Both the position numbers and the translations under genes were made by a program. Positions 56,401 through 62,181 of a DNA stretch of 64,000 bases are shown here, piece after piece. The stretch's first letter is position 1. Each line of letters starts with the position of its first letter. The DNA comes from JANWXR01 sp964608265. GTDB lineage: Bacteria; Chloroflexota; Anaerolineae; Anaerolineales; UBA6663. The notes under the pieces are model-generated. The model was not told the DNA's origin, searched no databases, and saw nothing but the letters and a program-made list of their open reading frames with translations. The stretch is from NCBI GenBank assembly GCA_964608265.1, contig CAZSNP010000012.1, positions 24,158-88,157 of the forward strand. Reading direction: 5' to 3'.

Positions 56401-57197
56401 GCACGACGGGCCGCACCGTCGTCACCGCGCTCACGGCGGGCGAGAACGACCTGACGTGGGATGCGGGCCTCTATCCGCCCGGCGCGCTCGGCCAGTACGT
56501 GTGGCTCGACGACGACCGCGACGGCGTGCAGGACCCGAACGAGAACGGCGTGCCCGCGGTCACCGTGCGCCTGCGCGACCCCGGCCCCGACGGCCAGCCG
56601 TGCACGGGCGACGATGTGGTGTTGAGCACGCAGACGACCAACGGCACAGGCTTCTTCCTCTTCCCCGGTTTGCCCGCCGGCAACTACGGCATCGAGGTCA
56701 CCCTGCCGCCGGGCTACAGCTTTACGGGGCAGGATGTGGGCGGCAACGACAACGGCGACAGCGATGTAAGCGTGACGACGGGCTGCACGGCCGCCATCGT
56801 GCTGGGTGTGGGGCAGACCAACCTCACCATCGCCGCCGGAATCATCAACCAGCCGACGGCGGTGGAGCTGCTGTACTTCCGTGTGGAGCGGGTGGAGGGG
56901 GCGACGGTGACGCTCGGCTGGGCGACGGCGGCTGAGGTGGATAACTTCGGCTTCTACGTGTACCGCGCGCCGGTGGACGACTTCACGCGTTCGCAGGGCG
57001 TGGGCTTCGTCAACGCCGGCAGCCCGAGCGGCGCGACGTACTCCTTCGCCGACACCGTGCCGAGCACGGGCACGTGGTTCTACTGGCTGGCCGACCTCGA
57101 CACGCGCGGGGTCGCCACGCTGCACGGCCCGGTGAGCACCGCCCCCGGCGCGACGAGTACCGGCAACAAGTTGTATCTGCCATTGGTGACTCGGTAG
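50490..57197 (+). CDS. Giant secreted SdrD-type B-repeat protein (2235 aa)
   Basis: Start ATG at 50490 has GGGAG six bases upstream. A signal peptide (LGRILLILAQVLVALGLPLSG) ends near residue 40. Residues about 45-160 are a degenerate B-type domain, about 165-630 a propeller-like region of unknown role, and from about 637 to 2120 come eleven B-type Ig-like repeats of about 115 residues. Each begins (S/A)LGDRVWxDxNxDGVQDxGExG and carries DxDxDG-like calcium loops. The C-terminal domain starts AVELLYFRVERVEGATVTLGW, with the protein ending KLYLPLVTR. It is probably a surface protein stiffened by calcium. No LPXTG sorting motif is present, in line with a non-Gram-positive envelope. Confidence 0.93.
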   Translation: MPTHRPTPPASLGRILLILAQVLVALGLPLSGSQTTTQAAGTITGTVFQDFNANGARDTAATIPNNGSGTAPVAVDRGVGGVVVTAYDSAGLAVGSTASLADGTYSLSASGTGPYRIEFTNLPAGYQPGPRGANNGTTVRFVPDGNSANIDLGLNRPGDYCQDNPLLVSNCYVFGDQLTGTNALSATIISFPYSAGSNSPTVEADYDQPTTHATTIAANQVGVTWGLAYARATQRLYAGAYMKKHSGFGPGGPGAVYVINPISNTVAATFSVPNAISNTHNTADYQTDNGNLSWNAIGKTSLGGLDLSDDESRLFVMNLEERALYALNATTGAVIVSATVPLNPPVPSGACPAGDVRPFAVEYHNGQVFIGMVCSAESNQALANLQAYVYTATTSLAFSAAPVVQIPMTYTRGLGNSGPTGQVAAWNPWATSLTTLPANFGDPNGAFPVYPQPMLTSIAFDANGDMVLAFRDRFGDQMGNAAPSDPGNPANLYFGVTAGETLRACVAGGVWTLEDNGRCGGNGNAPQGTGQGLGGGEFYFTDDFSTPANGGNYHDEVSLGSVTQLPGFPDVVATMFDPIPRSVGNNAVFDGGTRWLNNITGDLTKAYRVFNGSEGDPVFFGKANGLGDLIALCDAAPIELGNRVWTDTDSDGVQDPGEAALGGLIVGLFTAGPDGNFGTGDDVQVAATTTDLTTGEYYFNDGTDGNPDRDLLPNTAYQIRIDLTQGALANQTLAVRDGDTTPNGDSRDSDAARIGGNAVIDVTTGGAGVNDHTLDFGFVTAVSIGNQVWNDSDNSGTINGAEPGLPGITTQLFFDANRNGVLDGNEATTPITSTATITNGLYLFNNLAPGNYEVCLAGSNFNTGGALVGFTSSTGGGGEPAPDPDADADDGDDNGSVVGTLGSGGMICSTLVTLAPGSEPTAENPNNDPGTPDNSSNLTVDFGVTQAAPIIPLSLGNQVWYDTDNDGVRDATEPGVLNVRVELWQDDGDGVFEPGAGDTNAGFRNTDANGLYLFTNLVAGGYFVAIPQSQCDSGGPLFGYNTSTGAGAAAGPNEPAPDPDNDLDNRDDGSRVTGQCAVSGALTLAATTEPAGEDPNNDPTTPDNNSNLTVDFGFYQLSVGNIVWIDGNNDCALNAGETGISAVTVNLYRDDNGDGAPDGAAIATTTTNATGNYAFTGLTPGNYLVEVVPPAGYVTSTGTNGSPTGPCESAPDPDDDLDSRDDGTGVGGSIRTATLTLLPGTEPSVTNATATTNNPTIDFGLFQPAALGDRVWIDTNGNGVQDGGEAGVPNVTVTLFNSSGTPIGTTTTNATGVYGFTNLIPGDYSVGFAPTTGYTFTVQDAGGNDTTDSDANPTTGRTITTNLIAGETDPTWDAGLVPLLCLGNLVWRDANNNGRVDAGETGIAGVTVELYRDTNGNGSYDAGVDVLLGTTTTNGGGNYLFCGLRPDNYLVVLPAGNFGGVLSGFTTSTGNASEPAPDPDDDVNDDDNGTTVTTVVASAAVTLSSNTEPTSDGDADPNTNLTVDFGVFQLAALGDRVWLDLNNDGVQTPGEPGVAGVTVRLYNGVGTVLSTTTTDPSGFYGFTNLTPGDYFIEFVLPVNHQFTTPDLGGDDALDSDADTVTGRTIVTTLTPGETDPTWDAGLIVPPATIGNYVWEDVDRDGVQDPGEPPVPNVTVNLLDNLGNVISTTTTDAGGLYLFTGLAPADYAVQFVPPAGYVVTTRDAGADDAADSDPDPATGRTINTTLSAGEIDLTWDAGLFRPVSIGDRVWVDTNGNGVQEGGEVGLNGVTVRLLDGGGNVLSTTVTAGDGNYLFTTLPGGASLPPGAYQVEFVLPPGNTFTGNDQGGDDATDSDANPATGRSPLITLPSGTSNLTVDAGVIPLASLGDRVWLDSNANGVQDGGETGIANVTVQLFNASGALLASTTTNGSGNYLFANLRPGDYFVQFTPPAGLIVTGQDQGADDATDSDANRTTGRTVVTALTAGENDLTWDAGLYPPGALGQYVWLDDDRDGVQDPNENGVPAVTVRLRDPGPDGQPCTGDDVVLSTQTTNGTGFFLFPGLPAGNYGIEVTLPPGYSFTGQDVGGNDNGDSDVSVTTGCTAAIVLGVGQTNLTIAAGIINQPTAVELLYFRVERVEGATVTLGWATAAEVDNFGFYVYRAPVDDFTRSQGVGFVNAGSPSGATYSFADTVPSTGTWFYWLADLDTRGVATLHGPVSTAPGATSTGNKLYLPLVTR

Positions 57198-57213
57198 CGT
57201 GAACGAAACGAAA

Positions 57214-57243
57214 CCCTCCCGCTGATTGAGGGCAGCGGGAGGG
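57214..57243 (+). terminator. Inverted repeat after the B-repeat gene
   Basis: Ten-bp perfect stem ccctcccgct (57214-57223) and agcgggaggg (57234-57243), 16 bases after the stop, without a T-run. Probable terminator or a member of the GGGAGGG repeats. Confidence 0.55.
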
Positions 57244-57302
57244 CAAGTATTGTTGCGTCATAGGGGGATTTGGGATGACTCGCCCAGAGGAAAAACATCC
57301 CC

Positions 57303-57581
57303 TCTCCCGGAGGGAGAGGGCGGCGATGCCAGCGGCGCACAGCGACGATGGCATCGCGGGTGAGGGCGAACTCCTGGCACACAGCATCATCCGCGCAAAT
57401 CACTGAAGCCCTCCACGCCCGCAATCGCCAGGCCCGGCGCGGCTCGCCCTCACCCCCGGCCCCTCTCCCGCTGGGAGAGGGGAGTGGGCTCGGAAATGCG
57501 GCGCGTCTCATTCTCCCGGAGGGAGAGGGCGGCGATGCCAGCGGCGCACAGCGACGATGGCATCGCGGGTGAGGGCGAACT
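57303..57581. repeat. 70-bp direct repeat pair with GGGAGAGGG palindromes
   Basis: The 70 bases at 57303-57372 recur exactly at 57512-57581 (start tctcccggagggagagggcg, end gtgagggcgaact). Between them lies a third palindrome, cccctctcccgctgggagaggggag. Most of this 400-base spacer after the B-repeat gene is thus made of the dispersed palindromic family; no gene is seen in it. Confidence 0.93.
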
Positions 57582-57602
57582 TTCGGCCACAACGACTCAT
57601 CC

Positions 57603-58163
57603 ATGCAAATCACCCAAACCTTCCATGCCCCGAACCGCACAGCCTGGCGCGCGTGGTTGAAGAAGCACCACAAGACTGAGAAGGAAATCTGGCTGATCTA
57701 TCACCGCCAGGCGACGGGCGTGGGGCGCATCGCCTACAACGACGCGGTCGAGGAAGCGCTGTGCTTCGGCTGGATTGACAGCACGGTGAAAACCCTCGAC
57801 GCAGAGCGGGTCGTGCAGCACTTCTCACCGCGCAAGCCCAGGAGCCAATACTCGCAGACCAACAAAGAGCGGCTGCGCCGATTGATCGCGCGCGGCAAGG
57901 TGAGCAAAGATGTGCTCGCCACGCTCGACCGCGGGGCGCTGGAGGCGTTCGAGTTCCCGCGCGACATCCTGCGCGCACTCAAAGCCAACAAGAAAGCCTG
58001 GGCGAATTTCCAGACGTACTCCGAGCCGTACCAGCGCATCCGCATCGCCTACATTGACGGCGCGCGCCGCCGGCCGGACGAGTTCAAGAAACGGCTCAGT
58101 AATTTCCTGCGCCTGACCGAGCAGGCCAAGCAGTTCGGGTATGGGATTGAGGGATATTTTTGA
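57603..58163 (+). CDS. YdeI/OmpD-associated family protein
   Basis: 186 residues of the YdeI family (bacteriocin-protection/OmpD-associated). WLKKHHKTEKEIWLIYHRQATGVGRIAYNDAVEEALCFGWIDS is the family's signature, with the C-terminal helices KRLSNFLRLTEQAKQFG. Members are small cytoplasmic proteins of unclear molecular role. It begins 21 bases after the palindromic repeats and stands alone. Confidence 0.9.
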   Translation: MQITQTFHAPNRTAWRAWLKKHHKTEKEIWLIYHRQATGVGRIAYNDAVEEALCFGWIDSTVKTLDAERVVQHFSPRKPRSQYSQTNKERLRRLIARGKVSKDVLATLDRGALEAFEFPRDILRALKANKKAWANFQTYSEPYQRIRIAYIDGARRRPDEFKKRLSNFLRLTEQAKQFGYGIEGYF

Positions 58164-58251
58164 TGAGTGCTGCCCCGTTCATGTCACCCCTTCGGCAGGC
58201 TCAGGGCGGGCTCTGAGCGCGACTGCGCAACCCGGTCTTGCCCGAGTTGTT

Positions 58252-58296
58252 TCGCGCGAAGGGCCCCAATGTAAATCGTCGAGACCCTTCGCGCGA
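58252..58296. repeat. 12-bp inverted repeat in a cttcg-rich intergenic repeat
   Basis: tcgcgcgaaggg (58252-58263) pairs with cccttcgcgcga (58285-58296). The surrounding 58180-58360 (ccttcggcaggctcagggcgg...gctcagggtgac) is the common 'cttcg...ctcagggtgac' intergenic repeat type. No gene is seen between 58164 and 58477. Confidence 0.75.
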
Positions 58297-58402
58297 TAAG
58301 GCTCGCGAATGACGGCGACTCGGCGGGTGCGCTCAGGGTGACACTATCACGGGAATACAATGCGAGTGTGCAGCACCCTAACCCCTAATCCCCCACCCTG
58401 TA

Positions 58403-58449
58403 ATTACATCTTCAACCTCGGGTCGAGCGCGTCGCGCAGGCCGTCGCCG
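58403..58449. repeat. Left 47-bp direct repeat flanking the toxin-antitoxin pair
   Basis: Identical to 59158-59204. On the minus strand it encodes the last 15 codons and stop of the ABC permease (ending DALDPRLKM). Here it is an orphan fragment, separated from the gene by the toxin-antitoxin pair. A -10-like TAAAAT (58453-58458) follows it. Confidence 0.95.
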
Positions 58450-58477
58450 TGCTAAAATTCGAGCCAGGAGCCTTGCG

Positions 58478-58714
58478 ATGACGCCATTTGATCGCATCAC
58501 CCTGAATCCGGATATCATGGGCGGGCGCGCGTGCGTTCGCGATACGCGAGTCACGGTTTCACTTGTGCTCAACCTCATCGCCAACGGCATGGCGTGGCCG
58601 GAGATACTCGCCGCCTATCCCTATCTGGAAGAAGGAGACATTCGGCAGGCGCTGCACTATGCGGCCTGGCTGAGTGACGAACACAGTTTTGTGCTGGAGC
58701 CGAACGCAGCGTGA
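58478..58714 (+). CDS. DUF433 antitoxin
   Basis: 78 residues. DUF433 proteins are the antitoxin of VapBC-type (VapB45-like) pairs, with DNA-binding helices (TVSLVLNLIANGMAWPEILAAYPYLEEGDIRQAL). It begins FDRITLNPDIMGGRACVRDTRV, the family hallmark. GGAG lies nine bases before the ATG and TAAAAT just upstream of that. The toxin start overlaps its stop (GTGA). Confidence 0.94.
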   Translation: MTPFDRITLNPDIMGGRACVRDTRVTVSLVLNLIANGMAWPEILAAYPYLEEGDIRQALHYAAWLSDEHSFVLEPNAA

Positions 58715-59076
58715 AGTTTTTGGCCGATATGGGCATCTCGCCGATCACAGTTCAATTCCTGCGCGAGTTGGGCCACGATGCCAGCCACTTGCACGAACAA
58801 GGCCTGCGCCGGATGGAGGATGCCGACATCCTCGTCAAAGCTCGGGATGAGGGCCGGATCGTACTAACGGCAGATCTTGGTTTTGGAGATCTGCTGGCAG
58901 CCAGCCGTGAGGTGCTGCCCAGCGTCGTCTCGTTTCGATTGGGCGACATGCGGCCCGATAACGTGAACATACATTTGCGAGCGCTTCTTTTGCGCGCCGC
59001 TGACGAGCTGACGACCGGCGCTATGGTGAGCGTGACTGAACGGCGCTATCGAGTCAGAAAATTGCCGATCAGGTAA
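58711..59076 (+). CDS. DUF5615 PIN-like toxin
   Basis: 121 residues starting at GTG 58711, overlapping the antitoxin stop by four bases. It is the PIN-like family paired with DUF433: KFLADMGISPITVQFL gives the first acidic residue (D), DADILVKARDEGRIVLTADLGFGDLL gives the others (D-E-D-D pattern). PIN toxins are Mg-dependent RNases. A clear terminator follows at 59097. Confidence 0.93.
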   Translation: MKFLADMGISPITVQFLRELGHDASHLHEQGLRRMEDADILVKARDEGRIVLTADLGFGDLLAASREVLPSVVSFRLGDMRPDNVNIHLRALLLRAADELTTGAMVSVTERRYRVRKLPIR

Positions 59077-59096
59077 TGCGCACCATGTTTATTACG

Positions 59097-59132
59097 AAAC
59101 GACCTGCGGTACTCCCGATCCGCAGGTCGTTT
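59097..59132 (+). terminator. Terminator after the toxin-antitoxin pair
   Basis: Perfect 13-bp stem aaacgacctgcgg (59097-59109) and ccgcaggtcgttt (59120-59132), ten-base loop. Flanking A and T runs allow it to work in both directions. It lies 20 bases after the toxin stop. Confidence 0.9.
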
Positions 59133-59157
59133 GCTTTCCAGAGCATTGGTGCTGGGG

Positions 59158-59204
59158 ATTACATCTTCAACCTCGGGTCGAGCGCGTCGCGCAGGCCGTC
59201 GCCG
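59158..59204. repeat. Right 47-bp direct repeat (3' end of the permease gene)
   Basis: Identical to 58403-58449. This copy is continuous with the permease reading frame and supplies its last codons and stop. Confidence 0.95.
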
Positions 59205-59890
59205 ATGTAGTTGAAGGCCAATGACGTCAGCACGATCGGCAGGCCGGGGACGAGGGGGAGCCAGGGGCGGTCGTTCATGAACTGCTGCGTCGCCGCCAGC
59301 ATGTTGCCCCAGGTCGGGATCGGGTCCTGAATCCCAAAACCGAGGAACGACAGCGCGGCCTCGGCCACGATGAAGCCCGAGAGGTTGAGCGAGGCGCTGA
59401 CGATGATCGGCGCCATGGCGTTCGGCAGCATGTGGCGGAAGATAATAAGGACATCCGAGGCGCCGAGCGAGCGCGCGGCCTCGATGAAGGTCTGCTCGCG
59501 GAGCGAGAGGATGGTGCTGCGCATCAGCCGCGCGTCGTTGAGCCAGCCCAGCCCGGCGAGCACGATGATGATGAGCACCGCCTGGCGCGCATCGCGCGGG
59601 CTGAGCAACATCACCTGCCCGAGCACATCGGGGATGATACGCGGGATGGGCAAGGCCTCCTCGTTGCGGATCAGCATCGCCGAGATGATGAGCAGCAGCG
59701 GCAAGGCGGGCACGGTCGCCAGAAACTCCACCGCCCGCATCAGCACGCTATCCACCCAGCCGCCGTAGTATCCGGCACAGGCTCCCACCATCACGCCGAA
59801 GGTGGTGGAGATCGCCACCGCCAGAATCGCCACCGTGAGCGAGATGCGCCCGGCGTAGCTCAGGCGCGAGAAGTAGTCGCGGCCAATGGG
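59159..59890 (-). pseudogene. 5'-truncated DppC/OppC-type ABC permease
   Basis: The frame codes from PLPIGRDYFSRLSYAGRISLTVAIL to DALDPRLKM, the C-terminal three quarters of a peptide ABC permease, with AGYYGGWVDSVLMR and the EAA loop EAARSLGASDVLIIFRHMLPNAMAP. The usual first membrane helix and HPLGTDxLGRD lead are missing. Before PLPIGRD the frame reads low-complexity sequence including agcggat words and then a stop at about 59968. A GTG at 59833 could start a shortened 224-residue product. No OppB, OppA or ATPase genes are adjacent. Probably a remnant. Confidence 0.8.
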
Positions 59891-59954
59891 GAGGGGATTT
59901 TGGCAGCGGATTCTGTAAGGGATGTAGCGGATGGCGCGAGTATTCGCGGCTGGG

Positions 59955-61352
59955 CTATTCTATCAACCCTGTTTCGCGGGCGCGGGCCACCGCTTGTGTG
60001 CGGCTGTGCACATGCAGCTTGCTGTATAAATGCTTGACGTGCGTCTGCACCGTGCTTGGCGCGACGACGAGCGCGGCGGCGATCTGCTGGTTCGTCATCC
60101 CCTGCGCGATCAGCCGCAGCACGTCGCGTTCGCGTTCGCTCAGCGGCTCAATCAGATTAGGGGGCTTCGACTTTGGCGATGGGCGTTCGGCGTCCGCGGG
60201 CCGCATGGCCTGCCCGGCCTCGGCCACAAAGCCGTGCTGCTCATACCAGGCCGCTGCGCGCCGGTGCAGCTCCGCCACACGTTCCGGCTGAGCCGCCCGC
60301 AGCCGCGCGCGCAAAAACTCCGCAAACAGAATCTGATAGCGAAACCACTGCCGCCCGTCATCCAGCGGCACGAGGAAAAGGTTGGCGCTTTCAAGCTGAT
60401 CGAGCACCGCCTGCGACGGGCCGGCCCGCCAATCGCGCGTTAATTCGTCACACAGCGCCGCCGTCATCCGCTCGACGATGGCGGTCTCGAGCAGGAAGCG
60501 CTGCACCGGCTCCGGCTGTTGGTGCAGCACTTGCGCGGACAGGTAATCGGCAACGAAGCGATGACTGCCGTTGAAGGACTCGGCGGTGCTGGACCCCGGT
60601 TGAGCGCGGAGCGCGAGCGCGGCCAGATGCAGACCGGCCGGCCACCCCTCGGTGCGGGCGATGAGGGTGCCGGTGGTCGCGGACGAAACCTCCACCGGCA
60701 ACGTGCGTCGCAGAAACTCCGCGCTCTCGTGTGGGGTGAAGGCCAGATCCGCGGCGCGCAGCTCGATGAGTTGATCGCGCGCGCGCCACTGCGCCAGCGG
60801 CAGCGGCGGATCGGCGCGGGTGAGCGTCACCAGGTGCGTATGCGCGGGCAGGTGCTGGATCAACATCGCCACCGCGGAATGCAGCAGCGGATGGGTGAGC
60901 GTGTGGTAGTCGTCGAGCACAATCACCACTTCGTCGGGCAGGGCGGTGAGTAAATCCACCAGTCGTGCCACGAGCGTATCAATGGCCGGCGGGGGCGAGG
61001 TGTGAATGGCGCGCACCAGGCCGTCGTCGTAGGGCACTTCCAGCGTGGATAGGGCGGCGACGACATTAAGGCCGAAACGGCCGAGGTGATTGTCGCGCCC
61101 CTCGAGCGTCACCCAGGCTGTAGGCCGGCCACACTGCGCCGCCCACTCGGCGGCCAGCGTGGTCTTCCCATAGCCGATTGGCGCGGAGAGCAACGCCAGC
61201 GGGCGTGTGAGCACGCCATCGAGGCGCGCCATCAGCGCCGGTCGCGACAGCGTGTCGGCGCGGAGGGGCGGGCTTTGCAGTTTCGTCCGGATGACGGCAT
61301 CCGGCGTCCACGCCGACTCGGGCGGGTCGGCGCGCGGCGATGACGCAGACAT
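59955..61352 (-). CDS. Shortened MalT/LuxR-type regulator
   Basis: 465 residues. The N-terminal half is the MalT STAND ATPase: Walker A APIGYGKTTL, Walker B VVIVLDDYHTL, and GWPAGLHLAALAL. The C-terminal 65 residues are a LuxR helix-turn-helix (LSERERDVLRLIAQGMTNQQIAAALVVAPSTVQTHVKHLYSKL). Typical MalT-like proteins are about 850-900 residues with a long TPR sensor between these parts. Here only a short linker (AELHRRAAAWYEQHGF...PNLIEP) remains, so the ligand-sensing repeats are almost absent. The ATG at 61352 is chosen; upstream codons overlap the divergent SCP2-like gene. Confidence 0.87.
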   Translation of the reverse strand: MSASSPRADPPESAWTPDAVIRTKLQSPPLRADTLSRPALMARLDGVLTRPLALLSAPIGYGKTTLAAEWAAQCGRPTAWVTLEGRDNHLGRFGLNVVAALSTLEVPYDDGLVRAIHTSPPPAIDTLVARLVDLLTALPDEVVIVLDDYHTLTHPLLHSAVAMLIQHLPAHTHLVTLTRADPPLPLAQWRARDQLIELRAADLAFTPHESAEFLRRTLPVEVSSATTGTLIARTEGWPAGLHLAALALRAQPGSSTAESFNGSHRFVADYLSAQVLHQQPEPVQRFLLETAIVERMTAALCDELTRDWRAGPSQAVLDQLESANLFLVPLDDGRQWFRYQILFAEFLRARLRAAQPERVAELHRRAAAWYEQHGFVAEAGQAMRPADAERPSPKSKPPNLIEPLSERERDVLRLIAQGMTNQQIAAALVVAPSTVQTHVKHLYSKLHVHSRTQAVARARETGLIE

Positions 61353-61514
61353 GGATTGTCGGAGTGTAGAAGGGCAAGGCCCTGCACGGCTCGAGGCCGG
61401 TGGTCCCAACCCCGCCGTGCGTAATACTTGCGTTCGATGGCAGAGGTTCATCCGGGCTTGCGGTAAACTTCTGGCGTCACATCCTCCAACGTCATCAATC
61501 CTGCCGGAGCCAAC

Positions 61515-61922
61515 ATGCCGATCGCATTTCCAAGTGACGAGTGGATCGTCGCGCTGATGGATGAGTTGAACCGAAGTGAGGCGTATCGCGAAGCCGCGCG
61601 CGAATGGGAGGGGGATATTTGTTTCGTGGCGACGACTGGCCCAAATGCCCCAATTCAACTGTATATGGATCTGTGGCACGGCGAGTGTCGCGCGGCGCGC
61701 CGGGTCAGCGAGCCGTTGGCGCACCCGCCCGAGTTCACGCTGGCCGGCCCGCTCGAGGTGTGGCGCAGCGTCATCGAAGGCCGGCTCGATCCCATCCAGG
61801 CTATCGTCACCCGCAAGCTCACCCTCACCGGCCCGCTGGTCAAGGTGGCACGCGCGCCGAAGGCCGCCACCGCCCTGGTTGCCTGTTGCCGCGCGATCGA
61901 AACCGCCTGGCCGGAGCCGTGA
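61515..61922 (+). CDS. SCP2-like lipid-binding domain protein
   Basis: 135 residues forming a single SCP-2 sterol-carrier-like domain (IQLYMDLWHGECRAARRV, then FTLAGPLEVWRSVIEGRLDPIQAIVTRKLTLTGPL). The family binds hydrophobic ligands and often stands alone in Chloroflexota and Actinobacteria. The preference for ATG at 61515 rests on the domain beginning PIAFPSDEWIVALMDELN. It diverges from the LuxR gene across about 160 bases. Confidence 0.85.
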   Translation: MPIAFPSDEWIVALMDELNRSEAYREAAREWEGDICFVATTGPNAPIQLYMDLWHGECRAARRVSEPLAHPPEFTLAGPLEVWRSVIEGRLDPIQAIVTRKLTLTGPLVKVARAPKAATALVACCRAIETAWPEP

Positions 61923-62181
61923 GCCGCGCAACTTCACACCGGGTACGTTTTACGCTCATTCCATTTCGAGAATCTTATGGGCGACCATCAGCGCCGGGCT
62001 GGCCCTGCTCGTCGGGCAAATCTTTCAGGTCAACTGGCAGCCGGTGCTCTCACTGCCCGGTTTCCTCATCTGGCTGGCGGTGGCGCCGGTGCCGTCGTGG
62101 TTCGCCAGCCCGGAACGCCATGCACCTGACCGTGCGCGACGTGCCGGTTTACGAATGAGTTTTCACGCCCGGGCGCGCGAC
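61923..62181 (+). other. Intergenic gene remnants
   Basis: No complete gene. One frame (about 61950-62130) gives a membrane-like stretch (ISAGLALLVGQIFQV, LPGFLIWLAVAPVPSW) with no start codon. Then 62121-62159 reads MHLTVRDVPVYE and stops, resembling the first residues of alpha/beta hydrolases. These look like decayed fragments; identification is weak. Confidence 0.35.

Noticed and set aside
54999..57125. A 708-codon minus-strand frame antisense to the B-repeat gene
   Set aside because: Its apparent repeats are the reverse complement of the B repeats; no start context or known domain.
61923..62181. A complete small membrane protein or hydrolase
   Set aside because: No start codon for the hydrophobic frame and only twelve codons for the hydrolase-like start; kept only as possible remnants.
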